Shown: positions 1 through 12,333, numbered from the stretch's first letter. The stretch: DNA of 64,000 nucleotides from Biomphalaria glabrata (GCF_947242115.1 NC_074728.1:7572425-7636424), one strand, 5' to 3'. The notes: generated from the sequence alone by a model not told the origin. Made by a program: numbers and translations.

Positions 1-210
1 AGGGGCATGTAATTCATATGCTATCAATATCCAAAAGATTATAATCGGTTGTTTCCCTTTACCACAGAGTACTCATAAAAGTAGAGTTTATTTTATTTAC
101 ATTAACTATGGCTTACATAAAAATATTTATATAACAGCTCTAGATCCTTTTGTTTATTTAAATGTCGTTTCTACAAAAGTACACATTCTGTCTGTAAGAC
201 TTCTGTCTTA

Positions 211-480
211 AAAAAGTAAAGCTTCCCCTGCAGACATTGCAATCTACGGGCAGATGATGTTAAGCTCATCTGTGTCCCTGGCCAACGGTTAACAAGAAGG
301 GTGTCATGTGGCCAGCACAACAACCAACCGCCTTTCGCCAACTAAAGTCAGGTACCCATTGGAGTTGGGTGGGCTCAGGGCCGCCCTAAAAATTCAAAAT
401 CCGTCTTCACCGAGACTCGATCCCAGGACACCGACATTCGGAAGCCAAGCGCTAAACCACTCAGCCACCGTGCCCGCCTC
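211..480 (-). repeat. tRNA-headed SINE copy
   Basis: Read on the minus strand it begins with a tRNA-like head (A-box-like GTGGCTGAGTGG, B-box-like GGGATCGAGTC) followed by the body shared by all copies in the window (GGCCACATGACACC, then a GTTAACC stretch and a 3' tail ending AAAGTAAAG-like). It is bounded by CTGTCTTA at 203-210 and again at 481-488, a likely target-site duplication. The same family recurs near 21105, 33761, 39445, 41096, 45069, 50690 and 55690. It is not a functional tRNA gene. Confidence 0.75.
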
Positions 481-839
481 CTGTCTTAAGCAATAATAAG
501 AAAAAAAAATCAATATAAATGAAGTTAGGTATGCCACTCTATTTATCAGTGTTAATGATATAGATTAGAGATGGAAATCAAGAATCACTAAAAACCGAAA
601 CGAACGAAACCCAAACTTTAAAAATGATCCGTATGAACCGAACCGAACGAACTGTCGTTACTTTATGGATGAATTTTCATAGATTGCCTTCCGTTTAGGA
701 TATTTGTTGAGTGCATATTGATCCATGTATGGGATATTTGCTAAGAGCATTTTAATCCCTTTTTGGATATTTGTTAAGTGCACGATTATTTTTTATGGAA
801 GTTTGTTAAATGCACTATGATTCTTATTTGGTGTATTTG

Positions 840-1103
840 TTAACTCTTTCTCTCCAAATCGACGATACCATCGTTGATTTTGAACTCATTAAATTAAATT
901 AATGTTTAATTTTTTAAACTTGACTTTGAATTATATACAAAAAAGAATTCATTCCCCTTTAATTATATACCAAATACAATATTTTCTGATAACAAACAAC
1001 AAAGCTATTGAAGCCCAATCATAACAGGAGTAGTGAAATAGTAATGAGCAAATGAAGAATTCCTTCAAAACGTGGAAAAATAATTACGGGGAGAAAGAGT
1101 TAG
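840..1103. mobile_element. TTAA-flanked MITE, long form (264 bp)
   Basis: It begins with TTAACTCTTTCTCTCC and ends with the inverse GAGAAAGAGTTA. It is the long form of a family with copies at 22837, 46471, 49992, 53804 and 54336. The internal sequence matches the 49992-50252 copy in opposite orientation (shared AATCATAACAGG and AAAGGGGAATG-like blocks). The TTAA ends suggest mobilisation by a piggyBac-type transposase; that is inference from the target site only. No coding capacity. Confidence 0.75.
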
Positions 1104-2280
1104 GTAATCAATCATCACTGTTTGTAATTTATTTAAATTGCTTGAACTTAGTCCATAGATTTCAAAAAAATACTTCTTCTCTGATTAGAAGTCCAGACCA
1201 AACTCTTCACTATAAATACTAGAGTGACCAAGCAAGAGAAGTTATGGGTCCCTTGTTTAAACGCTCGTCTTTTCGCGTTCAGCTGGAGGGCCGATTTGTT
1301 CTTAAAGAAAAATAGATAGATCTAATGCACTCAATGAAGTGGGTTCATTTTTTGACATTTTTATTTTATATCAAGAATAAATGAATTCCGTGTCAAGGTT
1401 TTTCCCACCCAGTTGTTTCCACGAGGTTACGAGTTGAATAGAGGCATTGTAAAAAATAAAAATTTGGTATATTAATTCCTTAACTCGAAATCTCAAGGAT
1501 TGATCTCAAAAACTGATCATACCCACAACCATGGGCGTAGCGGGGGGGGGGGTTCAAGCCCCCTCCGCTATGAAATGAAATCCTGGCTACGCCCATGCCC
1601 ACAACAATAAATCAAACTACGAAAATGCATTTCTCTTTACGTCATATTATGTATGCTCTAAGAGGTGTGACGACTTGCAATCTTTAGTTAAAATTCTTCA
1701 GTTTTTTCCCCCATTAGCATATTAGAATCAACAAGATTCACTTATTATTGTATTTAATCAACAAAGATTTAAAAAAAAAAACATTTATAATTCAATGTAA
1801 GGAAAGGTGGACGCTTACATAAAAGGGCGGGACTTTGTTTGTATATAGATGAAACTCAATACGTGGTAGTTTATAGTCAATGCCGCTCATCATCTGGGGT
1901 AGAGCCAGCAGAAACTTGGTGCCTATCATAGTTGAAGCACCTAGGATTGTTAAATCAAATGGAAACAAGAGAGTTAATGTTTTTACACAGACTAGTAGAC
2001 GGCCCCCACTGGCCCCATTATTTATTATTCATTATTTATTGTTCAAATTTTCGCTGCCTTTCAGTTCAAGTACAAGCCTGAAGGATTTTAATAATACATT
2101 GAAGAAATGAAGTGTTGAAACTAATTTGATTACAGTTTAATATCTTCAATCTCAATTAATGAAAATGAATTTAAAAAAAAAACTCATTAACATAAGTCAA
2201 TTAAACACAATAATGATTTTACATCATCTGCTACAAAGTCTACACTACACTATTAAATTATATAGACTAGCTATCTAGCT
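1104..2280. other. AT-rich spacer without recognised gene
   Basis: I see no convincing open frame or RNA gene here. Apart from the small hAT-like element at 1530-1597 the stretch is AT-rich single-copy-looking sequence. The short open frame at 1880-2110 has no recognisable domain and is not supported. Confidence 0.5.
1530..1597. mobile_element. Miniature hAT-type element (68 bp)
   Basis: The terminal inverted repeats read CATGGGCGTAGC and GGCTACGCCCATG. A perfect 8-bp duplication CCCACAAC lies on both sides (1522-1529 and 1598-1605), the length made by hAT transposases. The GGGCGTAGC end resembles the CAGGGGCGTAGC end of the 58642-58780 element. A run of about ten G interrupts the left arm. 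Confidence 0.8.
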
Positions 2281-5200
2281 TGATGTGTGTCTCTGCGGTG
2301 ATGTCTAACGGCAACTGGATGTGTGTCTCTGCGGTTCTGTCTAACGGTAACTGGATGTGTGTCTCTGTGGTGATTCCAACGGTAACTGATGTGTGTCTCT
2401 GCAGTGATGTCTTACGGTAACTGAATGTGTGTCTCTGTGGTGATTCTAACGGTAACTGGATGTGTGTCTCTGCAGTGATGTCTAACGGTAGCTGGATGTG
2501 TGTCTCTGCGGTGATGTCTAACGGTAACTGGATGTGTGATTCTGCGGTGATTCCAACGGTAACTGATGTGTGTCTCTGCAGTGATGTCTGACGGTAACTG
2601 AATGTGTGTCTCTGTGGTGATTCTAACGGTAACTGGATGTGTGTCTCTGCGGTGATGTCTAACGGTAACTGGATGTGTGTCTCTGCGGTGATTCCAACGG
2701 TAACTGATGTGTGTCTCTGCAGTGATGTCTGACGGTAACTGAATGTGTGTCTCTGTGGTGATTCTAACGGTAACTGGATGTGTGTCTTTGCAGTGATGTC
2801 TGACGGTAACTGGATGTGTGTCTCTGCTGTGATGTCTAACGGTAACTGGATGTGTGTCTCTGCAGTGATGTCTAACGGTAACTGGATGTGTGTCTCTGTG
2901 GTGATTCCAACGGTAACTGATGTGTGTCTCTGCAGTGATGTCTGACGGTAACTGAATGTGTGTCTCTGTGGTGATTCTAACGGTAACTGGATGTGTGTCT
3001 CTGTGGTGATGTCTAACGGTAACTGGATGTGTGTCTCTGCAGTGATGTCTAACGGTAACTGGATGTGTGTCTCTGCAGTGATGTCTAACGGTAACTGGAT
3101 GTTTGTCTCTGCAGTGATGTCTGACGGTAACTGAATGTGTGTCTCTGTGGTGATTCTAACTGTAACTTGATGTGTGTCTCTGTGGTGATGTCTGACGGTA
3201 ACTGGATGTGTGTCTCTGCGGTGGTGTCTAACGGTAACTGGATGTGTGTCTCTGCAGTGATGTCTGACGGTAACTGGATGTGTGTCTCTGCAGTGATGTC
3301 TGACGGTAACTGAATGTGTGTCTCTGTGGTGATTCTAACGGTAACTGGATGTGTGTCTCTGCGGTGATGTCTAACGGTAACTGGATGTGTGTCTCTGCGG
3401 TGATTCCAACGGTAACTGATGTGTGTCTCTGCAGTGATGTCTGACGGTAACTGAATGTGTGTCTCTGTGGTGATTCTAACGGTAACTGGATGTGTGTCTT
3501 TGCAGTGATGTCTGACGGTAACTGGATGTGTGTCTCTGCTGTGATGTCTAACGGTAACTGGATGTGTGTCTCTGCAGTGATGTCTAACGGTAACTGGATG
3601 TGTGTCTCTGTGGTGATTCCAACGGTAACTGATGTGTGTCTCTGCAGTGATGTCTGACGGTAACTGAATGTGTGTATCTGTGGTGATTCTAACGGTAACT
3701 GGATGTGTGTCTCTGTGGTGATGTCTAACGGTAACTGGATGTGTGTCTCTGCGGTGATGTCTAACGGTAACTGGATGTGTGTCTCTGCGGTGATTCCAAC
3801 GGTAACTGATGTGTGTCTCTGCAGTGATGTCTGACGGTAACTGAATGTGTGTCTCTGTGGTGATTCTAACGGTAACTGGATGTGTGTCTTTGCAGTGATG
3901 TCTGACGGTAACTGGATGTGTGTCTCTGCTGTGATGTCTAACGGTAACTGGATGTGTGTCTCTGCAGTGATGTCTAACGGTAACTGGATGTGTGTCTCTG
4001 TGGTGATTCCAACGGTAACTGATGTGTGTCTCTGCAGTGATGTCTGACGGTAACTGAATGTGTGTCTCTGTGGTGATTCTAACGGTAACTGGATGTGTGT
4101 CTCTGTGGTGATGTCTAACGGTAACTGGATGTGTGTCTCTGCAGTGATGTCTAACGGTAACTGGATGTGTGTCTCTGCAGTGATGTCTAACGGTAACTGG
4201 ATGTTTGTCTCTGCAGTGATGTCTGACGGTAACTGAATGTGTGTCTCTGTGGTGATTCTAACTGTAACTTGATGTGTGTCTCTGTGGTGATGTCTGACGG
4301 TAACTGGATGTGTGTCTCTGCGGTGGTGTCTAACGGTAACTGGATGTGTGTCTCTGCAGTGATGTCTGACGGTAACTGGATGTGTGTCTCTGCAGTGATG
4401 TCTGACGGTAACTGAATGTGTGTCTCTGTGGTGATTCTAACGGTAACTGGATGTGTGTCTCTGCGGTGATGTCTAACGGTAACTGGATGTGTGTCTCTGC
4501 GGTGATTCCAACGGTAACTGATGTGTGTCTCTGCAGTGATGTCTGACGGTAACTGAATGTGTGTCTCTGTGGTGATTCTAACGGTAACTGGATGTGTGTC
4601 TTTGCAGTGATGTCTGACGGTAACTGGATGTGTGTCTCTGCTGTGATGTCTGACGGTAACTGAATGTGTGTCTCTGTGGTGATTCTAACGGTAACTGGAT
4701 GTGTGTCTCTGCGGTGATGTCTAACGGTAACTGGATGTGTGTCTCTGCGGTGATTCCAACGGTAACTGATGTGTGTCTCTGCAGTGATGTCTGACGGTAA
4801 CTGAATGTGTGTCTCTGTGGTGATTCTAACGGTAACTGGATGTGTGTCTTTGCAGTGATGTCTGACGGTAACTGGATGTGTGTCTCTGCAGTGATGTCTA
4901 ACGGTAACTGGATGTGTGTCTCTGTGGTGATTCCAACGGTAACTGATGTGTGTCTCTGCAGTGATGTCTGACGGTAACTGATGTGTGTCTCTGCAGTGAT
5001 GTCTGACGGTAACTGAATGTGTGTCTCTGTGGTGATTCTAACGGTAACTGGATGTGTGTCTTTGCAGTGATGTCTGACGGTAACTGGATGTGTGTCTCTG
5101 CTGTGATGTCTAACGGTAACTGGATGTGTGTCTCTGCAGTGATGTCTAACGGTAACTGGATGTGTGTCTCTGTGGTGATTCCAACGGTAACTGATGTGTG

Positions 5201-6116
5201 TCTCTGCAGTGATGTCTGACGGTAACTGAATGTGTGTATCTGTGGTGATTCTAACGGTAACTGGATGTGTGTCTCTGTGGTGATGTCTAACGGTAACTGG
5301 ATGTGTGTCTCTGCGGTGATGTCTAACGGTAACTGGATGTGTGTCTCTGCGGTGATTCCAACGGTAACTGGATGTGTGTCTCTGCAGTGATGTCTAACGG
5401 TAACTGGATGTGTGTCTCTGTGGTGATTCCAACGGTAACTGATGTGTGTCTCTGCAGTGATGTCTGACGGTAACTGAATGTGTGTATCTGTGGTGATTCT
5501 AACGGTAACTGGATGTGTGTCTCTGTGGTGATGTCTAACGGTAACTGGATGTGTGTCTCTGCAGTGATGTCTAACGGTAACTGGATGTGTGTCTCTGCAG
5601 TGATGTCTAACGGTAACTGGATGTTTGTCTCTGCAGTGATGTCTGACGGTAACTGAATGTGTGTCTCTGTGGTGATTCTAACTGTAACTTGATGTGTGTC
5701 TCTGTGGTGATGTCTGACGGTAACTGGATGTGTGTCTCTGCGGTGGTGTCTAACGGTAACTGGATGTGTGTCTCTGCAGTGATGTCTGACGGTAACTGGA
5801 TGTGTGTCTCTGCGGTGATGTCTAACGGTAACTGGATGTGTGTCTCTGCAGTGATGTCTGACGGTAACTGAATTTGTGTCTCTGTGGTGATTCTAACGGT
5901 AACTAAATGTTTGTCTCTGCCGTGATGTCTAAAAGTTACTGGATGTGTTTCTCTGCAGTGATGTCTAACTGTAACTGGATGTGTTTCTCTGCGGTGATGT
6001 CTAACTGTAACTGGATGTGTGTCTCTGTGGTGATGTCTAACTGTAACTGGATGTGTGTCTCTGCGGTGATGTCTAACTGGATGTGTTTCTCTGCGGTGAT
6101 GTCTGGATGTGTGTCA
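2281..6116. repeat. 36-bp minisatellite array, about 3.8 kb
   Basis: Roughly 105 tandem units of 36 bp, each containing GATGTGTGTCTCTGC followed by GTGATGTCTAACGGTAACTG. Common variants are a shorter unit with GATTCCAACGGTAACTGATG and units ending AACTGAATG. Variants recur in fixed order, so there is a higher-order repeat: the same 66-codon open block occurs at 2745, 3457, 3847 and 5019. Because 36 is a multiple of three, units read as a 12-residue peptide repeat (MCVSAVMSNGNW), but the shorter variants break frame and there is no start, splice or domain context, so I treat it as non-coding. The last 200 bp (5880-6116) is more degenerate. Confidence 0.95.
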
Positions 6117-6149
6117 AGCTCTACGATGATATCTGTCTGGTCGGTACGT

Positions 6150-6736
6150 GACGTTTTGGCGCCGCTGTTTTGGCGCCGCCGTTTTGGCGACGGGACGTTT
6201 TGGCGCGAGATATCATTTGAAGATAATTTAATAAGCACGTAGCTTTTTTTAATGAACCCTTGAATTCCAGCGACTTAGGCAAATAACCATGGTGTCTATG
6301 TATACTTAACTTAAAGTATTATATTTTTACTTATATTAGCAAGTGTTTGGTATGTATAGCTGGAGATACCATACAGTCATTAAATAAACCAATGTTAATG
6401 TAAACAAATAATTGCATCAATTTTTAGTCTATCATCGTTTCATTTTGTTTTTAATTTTAAAGTAATATCTTTAAAAAACTGCCTCTTAATAAACACACAT
6501 ACACAAGCCAAAATGTTTATTATAGAAAATGATGTGAAAAACAAACACACATTTACATTTAATACGTGAAAAATATGTCTTAACACAAACAGTCATGCAA
6601 AACATAGATATGAATAATTCTTTTAAAAGAAATAATACAATAAACGTACATAATGTATTTCGCGCCAAAACGTCCCGTCGCCAAAACGGCTCGCGACAAA
6701 ACGACCTTCGCGCCAAAACGGCGGCGTTAAAACGTC
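6150..6736. mobile_element. Non-autonomous element with TTTTGGCG sub-repeats in its ends
   Basis: The left end (6150-6213) has four staggered copies of CGTTTTGGCG-type motifs. The right end (about 6660-6736) carries the inverse CGCCAAAACG motifs, and the innermost blocks (GGGACGTTTTGGCGCGA against TCGCGCCAAAACGTCCC) match exactly. Between them is 450 bp of AT-rich sequence with no reading frame of note. The element abuts the end of the 36-bp array. Superfamily unknown; I could not see a clear target-site duplication. Confidence 0.65.
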
Positions 6737-7299
6737 CTGCTTCGCTGTCTGGTGGTAGTACAAGTCACTTGTAAGTTGTTGACATTTATAAAACATAGTT
6801 TTTTTGTTTTTTTTATTATGTTCTATTCATTTTGTTCTGCTATCCATCGAGTTTTATTAACTTATTAAATTCAAATTTAAAACTGTTTCAATAAATGTGT
6901 TAAAATTTGCTGAATGGTTAACCAAATACTAAGTAGTCTTACTTTTTATTTTACTATTTATAGTGATTAGTTCTAAAAATGGTGTATTTTTATGAATACA
7001 CAACTTGCACTGTTAATTTTAAAAAGTAGTATTTTGCTCTTAGAAAAGAAAAAAGTAGCTGATGCATCAGAACTTTAAAAGATTAAAATATCATGATGTC
7101 GGATTTTCAATATATTTCAAGTTAATGAGGTCCAAATGGGACAGACCACACACAAAACTAATAGCGGCTATTCCTCTTTAGGTGGCTGCTAAAGATTAAC
7201 CAATTATTCAGTAAATTACTTTAATTAGTTATTTTGTTTCATGCCGACACGAAATACTGGTAATTAAGTAGGGTTTCATCCCTTTAGATAATTGAACAC
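6737..7299. other. AT-rich spacer, nothing recognised
   Basis: Simple AT-rich sequence between the inverted-repeat element and the first copy of the ACACGTTATTTCTCCCAC repeat. No open frame, RNA gene or clear repeat stands out. Confidence 0.5.
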
Positions 7300-7512
7300 G
7301 TTATTTCTCCCACACCCACGATCGGATCAAGTTGAAACTTTAAACAATTATTTATTGCAACGAACGAAAACATGAAACAATTTAAAAACAAAACAACAGA
7401 AAAGTCACATAACTATTGGTAACTAATTATTTTGTTTGATATCAAATAATAGGAAAACATCTGCATTAATGAGCGATATAGTTGTAAGTGTGGAGTTCTT
7501 TCCCTTAGATAA
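7300..7512 (+). repeat. Interspersed repeat A (about 210 bp)
   Basis: First of at least eight copies of one repeat. The consensus starts ACACGTTATTTCTCCCAC, runs through GGATCAAGTTGAAACTT and ATTAATTAATT-rich sequence, TTGTTTGATATC, and ends near GCGGTTCTTTCCCTT. Other copies: 13320-13450, 13600-13915, 14205-14400, 26165-26345, 26815-27060 (inverted), 34795-35010 and 60225-60425. No coding potential; class unknown. Confidence 0.7.
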
Positions 7513-7959
7513 GCTTTGTTTTTTTAAGCAAGGATTTTTTTTTTATTTTGCTTGTTTTTTTTTCTTTTATAACATTGATACCGATGAGTTGTACCCAACC
7601 TTACCTTCACTGACGTACATTTGGTTGAAGAAATGTGCTAGTATTGTGAGATAGGAGGGAAGGACCTGCATGACTTCTGTAGGACTCGATACTTTTAACG
7701 TAGGACCAGAGTCTGCTCTTCCAATACAGCTCCTATAAGCTAGAACCAACATTTTAAACGGATTCATATTGAAAGAGAAGAGACATTGTCAAGCTTGAGG
7801 CCAGAGTAAGACTTTCTTTGGTACAATTATGAAAACGTATTTCTGAAGCGCTATCAATGTAATCATTATATTTGTCTTTTTTTTTTTGGTCGAGTAATAG
7901 CGAACATACTAATGAGTAGTTAGGCGGATAAATAGAAAGACAGACAAACTGAGAGAGAG

Positions 7960-7965
7960 AGAAAC

Positions 7966-8028
<63 letters not shown>

Positions 8029-8033
8029 AAGAT

Positions 8034-8085
<52 letters not shown>

Positions 8086-8110
8086 GGATAGATAGATAGA
8101 TAGATAGATG

Positions 8111-8153
<43 letters not shown>

Positions 8154-8154
8154 G

Positions 8155-8197
<43 letters not shown>

Positions 8198-8198
8198 G

Positions 8199-8257
<59 letters not shown>

Positions 8258-8336
8258 TGATAGATTGATTGATAGATAGATAGATACATAGATAGATACA
8301 TAGATAGATACATAGATTACAGATAGATAGATAGAT
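7960..8336. repeat. (GATA)n microsatellite
   Basis: About 380 bp of GATA/TAGA tetranucleotide with a few GATG, GAAA and GATT interruptions. The YLSIYLSI frames on the minus strand are artefacts of the tetranucleotide. Confidence 0.97.
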
Positions 8337-8900
8337 TACATTGTAAAAATCGAATGACAACCTTACTGGGATAGCCTTATTAATGAGAAAAACATTAGCA
8401 TAATAATCTTAGCTGTTGCTTGTTATAAGATTTTTTTTAAATATTTTTTTTTATAATGAATGAAGAGCGAAATATAATCTAATAATAAATTAATATTAAT
8501 ATTAAAATTAATATTATATTGCCAGCGCTTAAATCTATTAAGATTATACTTACTTGCTATAACCCAGACTAGTTAAAAAATCAGGCGTAATAATCTTAGC
8601 TGTTACCTAGTATAAGATTATTATTATGAATGTAATCATTCTTATATTTCAAGCGAAACTATCTTTCGAATGACGAATAGATCTATTAATCTTATACTTA
8701 CTTTGAAAACCCAGATATAGAAATAATCAAGCAATACTTTGTTCGTCATTTCTGGTGTTGAATGGTACACATTTTAAGAAGACAACATAACGCGTAACGT
8801 GTTGTTGACATGAGGGATTTTCGTGCCTTAATAATGCATTCTTTTCTTTTCGACCCAGTTAAGATTAGACCTTTAAAACTAAGCAGACCTAATCTCCAGT
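8337..8900. other. Spacer with a short direct duplication
   Basis: No gene seen. The phrase around AATCTTAGCTGTT followed by TATAAGATT occurs twice (near 8405 and 8590) together with a nearby CTTATACTTACTT phrase (near 8547 and 8691), so part of this stretch is a diverged direct repeat of about 190 bp. Confidence 0.45.
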
Positions 8901-8904
8901 TGTT

Positions 8905-9130
8905 CTAAAGATTATTTTGAGATATGAGGTCCTAATTAAACAACGATATAACATTGATTTGAAAACAATAATAAGGCTTCCAGTCCGAAGATTAATGAGG
9001 AATGCAGAATTTCCCGTGGCTACGAAGCCCCAGCTGTGACCGACGTATTTTACCACATCTAGTGCAGGCATAACCATTGTCCGGGGTAGTCGATTTAGAT
9101 TTTCTTTTCGCTTCCAGCGTCTGTCCTCGG
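8905..9130 (-). mobile_element. LINE 3' fragment, zinc-knuckle tail family
   Basis: On the minus strand the sequence gives a peptide with DNGYACTRCGK, then RRSQLGLRSHGKFC and a stop, followed by TCTTCGGA. The CxxC-(x)n-H-xxx-C tail is typical of the C-terminus of some non-LTR retrotransposon polymerases. Matching tails are at 30600-30790 and 59400-59600 on the plus strand. It is 5'-truncated and carries only the last tens of codons. Confidence 0.55.
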
Positions 9131-9641
9131 CAGCGGATTTTCTTTTGGTCTAGAATGTGTATCCCGCGGCCTTTGTAAGTGATGTCGGCTGTCTCGTGCT
9201 GAGTCCACCAGGTGCTCTCTTCTATGTCAGTGAAAGCAAGTTGGAGCTTATGCTGGTCTTTAAACTAAACACGAGTTTAACCCCCAGTCTGAGCCCCCCC
9301 CCCCCATCCCCATGGCGGGCAGACTGGATGGAGTATGCGAGGTGTTCCCTTTTGCTGGCCTTAGGGTTCCAAGTGTGATGCACAATTCTACACGACTATC
9401 TCAAATGGTCTTTCTAGCGTTTCCCTGGGGCACCTCTGTTTTGTCGACCACCTTTCAGGTCACTGAAAAAAGACAAACGTCTAGAACTCGACAAGAAGAA
9501 CAAAACATTATTTTTTTTTTATTGTTCGTTGTTTTTTTTTTCATAACATAGTGAAAAAGCTATAAATAGATCACAAATACCCACGATAGCTAAAAATAAA
9601 CTTACACATTCGAGGAAAAAGAATCCAGATAGTGGTGCAGT
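9131..9641. other. Spacer, nothing recognised
   Basis: Two short overlapping open frames (9157-9378 and 9312-9551) have no domain and are broken by homopolymers. A run of C at 9294-9305 and runs of T near 9510 and 9530 are the only notable features. Confidence 0.4.
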
Positions 9642-11619
9642 AGTGGTACTATATGACTGGTACTATATGAGTGGTACTATATGAGTGGTACTATATGACT
9701 GGTACTATATGACTGGTACTATATGACTGGTACTATATGACTGGTACTATATGACTGGTACTATATGAGTGTGGTACTATATGAGTGGTACTATATGACT
9801 GGTACTATATGACTGGTACTATATGAGTGGTACTATATGACTGGTACTATATGACTGGTACTATATGACTGGTACTATATGAGTGTGGTACTATATGAGT
9901 GGTACTATATGACTGGTACTATATGAGTGGTACTATATGACTGGTACTATATGACTGGTACTATATGAGTGGTACTATATGACTGGTACTATATGAGTGG
10001 TACTATATGAGTGGTACTATATGACTGGTACTATATGAGTGGTACTATATGACTGGTACTATATGAGTGGTACTATATGAGTGGTACTATATGACTGGTA
10101 CTATATGAGTGGTACTATATGAGTGGTACTATATGAGTGGTACTATATGAGTGTGGTACTATATGAGTGGTACTATATGAGTGGTACTATATGAGTGGTA
10201 CTATATGAGTGGTACTATTTGAGTGGTACTATATGAGTGTGGTACTATATGAGTGGTACTATATGAGTGGTACTATATGAGTGTGGTACTATATGAGTGT
10301 GGTACTATATGTGTTGTACTATATGAGTGGTACTATATGAGTGGTACTATATGAGTGGTACTATATGAGTGGTACTATATGAGTGGTACTATATGAGTGG
10401 CACTATATGAATGGTACTATATGAGTGGTACTATATGAGTGGTACTATATGAGTGTGGTACTATATGAGTGGCACTATATGAGTGGCACTATATGAGTGG
10501 CACTATATGAATGGTACTATATGAGTGGTACTATATGAGTGGTACTATATGAGTGGTACTATATGAGTGGCACTATATGAGTGGCACTATATGAATGGTA
10601 CTATATGAGTGGTACTATATGAGTGGTACTATATGAGTGTGGTACTATATGAGTGTGGTACTATATGTGTTGTACTATATGAGTGGTACTATATGAGTGG
10701 TACTATATGAGTGTGGTACTATATGAGTGTGGTACTATATGAGTGTGGTACTATATGAGTGGTACTATATGAGTGGTACTATATGAGTGGTACTATATGA
10801 GTGTGGTACTATATGAGTGGCACTATATGAGTGGCACTATATGAGTGGCACTATATGAATGGTACTATATGAGTGGTACTATATGAGTGGTACTATATGA
10901 GTGGTACTATATGAGTGGCACTATATGAGTGGCACTATATGAATGATACTATATGAGTGGTACTATATGAGTGGTACTATATGAGTGTGGTACTATATGA
11001 GTGTGGTACTATATGTGTTGTACTATATGAGTGGTACTATATGAATGGTACTATATGAGTGTGGTACTATATGAGTGGTACTATATGAGTGGTACTATAT
11101 GAGTGGTACTATATGAGTGTGGTACTATATGAGTGGTACTATATGAGTGGTACTATATGAGTGTGGTACTATATGAGTGGTACTATATGAGTGGTACTAT
11201 ATGAGTGGCACTATATGAGTGGTACTATATGAGTGGCACTATATGAGTGGTACTATATGAGTGGTACTATATGAGTGGTACTATATGAGTGTGGTACTAT
11301 ATGAGTGTGGTACTATATGTGTTGTACTATATGAGTGGTACTATATGAGTGGTACTATATGAGTGGTACTACATGAGTGGTACTATATGAGTGTGGTACT
11401 ATATGAGTGGTACTATATGAGTGTGGTACTATATGAGTGGTACTATATGAGTGGTACTATATGAGTGTGGTACTATATGAGTGGTACTATATGAGTGGTA
11501 CTATATGAGTGTGGTACTATATGAGTGTGGTACTATATGTGTTGTACTATATGAGTGGTACTATATGAGTGGTACTATATGAGTGGTACTATATGAGTGG
11601 TACTATATGAGTGGTACTT
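9642..11619. repeat. 14-bp minisatellite array, about 2 kb
   Basis: About 140 tandem copies of GGTACTATATGAGT, with a 16-bp variant carrying an extra GT, an ACT-for-AGT variant concentrated in the first 450 bp, a GGCACTATATG variant, and a recurring ATGTGTTGTACT unit. The variants recur in blocks (for example near 10300, 10670, 11015, 11310 and 11540), so there is higher-order structure. Each unit contains ACTATAT. Non-coding. Confidence 0.96.
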
Positions 11620-11859
11620 TGTCCTACGATTGAAGATTTTTATAGTTAGTCGTGGTACTTAAACCTGTAATATTTTTTCTCCTGTGTTATTTACACCTTA
11701 CTTTGGTGACTTCATGAAACATTTATTGTTTCTTCTTAATCCCTGTACGTCTTGATTTTGCACCATTGATTGTCTTGTTTGTCCCTAAGGGCTATTTCAG
11801 GACCTCACAATGGACACAATTCTCTATTTCTTCTATACAAATTACGATCTAATTTTAAA

Positions 11860-11975
11860 ACAGTGGCTATCACGTGAGTTTTTTTTTCCTGTTGTTTTAT
11901 CAATATTATCACGTGACTAAATGTTTGTTTAAAATTGGTGAATGTGGCCTATTACTACTTTCGCTCTACTTTCTA
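11860..11975. mobile_element. Fragment related to the 12334-12512 MITE
   Basis: It shares the internal CTATCACGTGA block, TGTTTTATCAATATTATCACGTG and the terminal ATTGGTGAATG stretch with the complete element at 12334-12512, but the left inverted repeat is missing and the right one is degraded. Confidence 0.5.
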
Positions 11976-12134
11976 TATCCTGCGTGTTTAGTGTCCTGGT
12001 CAGCAGGTCAATGGGCCGTGCTCTTTGAATGTATAAACAAATTTGTCAGGGTCAAAGCTTTCTATGATGGTCCGGAAATCGTGTCTGACGTCATCCAGTG
12101 GTGTCATAAAATGTAACATGGTCCATGAAACGGA

Positions 12135-12235
12135 GATTTCCATTGACCTTCACCTATTCCCTAGTCTTTTGGACCGCTGGGGCCCCAAACAAGTTTGTTG
12201 ACCGTTTTTCTCCATTCCTCTGTCTTTGGCCTTAG
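12135..12235 (-). mobile_element. LINE 3' fragment (WEDNI tail family)
   Basis: The stretch CCTTCACCTATTCC, then TTTTCTCCATTCCTCTGTC, matches longer minus-strand LINE fragments at 21505-21700 and 38690-38885, which encode the typical polymerase tail rich in R, K and E. This copy is short and diverged. Confidence 0.45.
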
Positions 12236-12333
12236 ATTCCGTAGTATATCTTTGTATGCAGATATGAATTGCATTTATTTATATCCAGTTTCCATTTCTT
12301 ATGAATATGCTCTACTAAAATAAGACTTTAAAC

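Noticed and set aside
2281-6116. CRISPR-like array of 36-bp repeats
   Set aside because: Units are head to tail with no unique spacers, and the setting is a eukaryotic genome; it is a minisatellite.
2745-6242. Repeated 66-111-codon frames within the 36-bp array
   Set aside because: Frame stays open only because the unit is a multiple of three; shorter unit variants break it and there is no domain or gene context.
7909-8360. Long minus-strand frames of YLSI repeats
   Set aside because: They are the translation of a GATA microsatellite with no other coding evidence.
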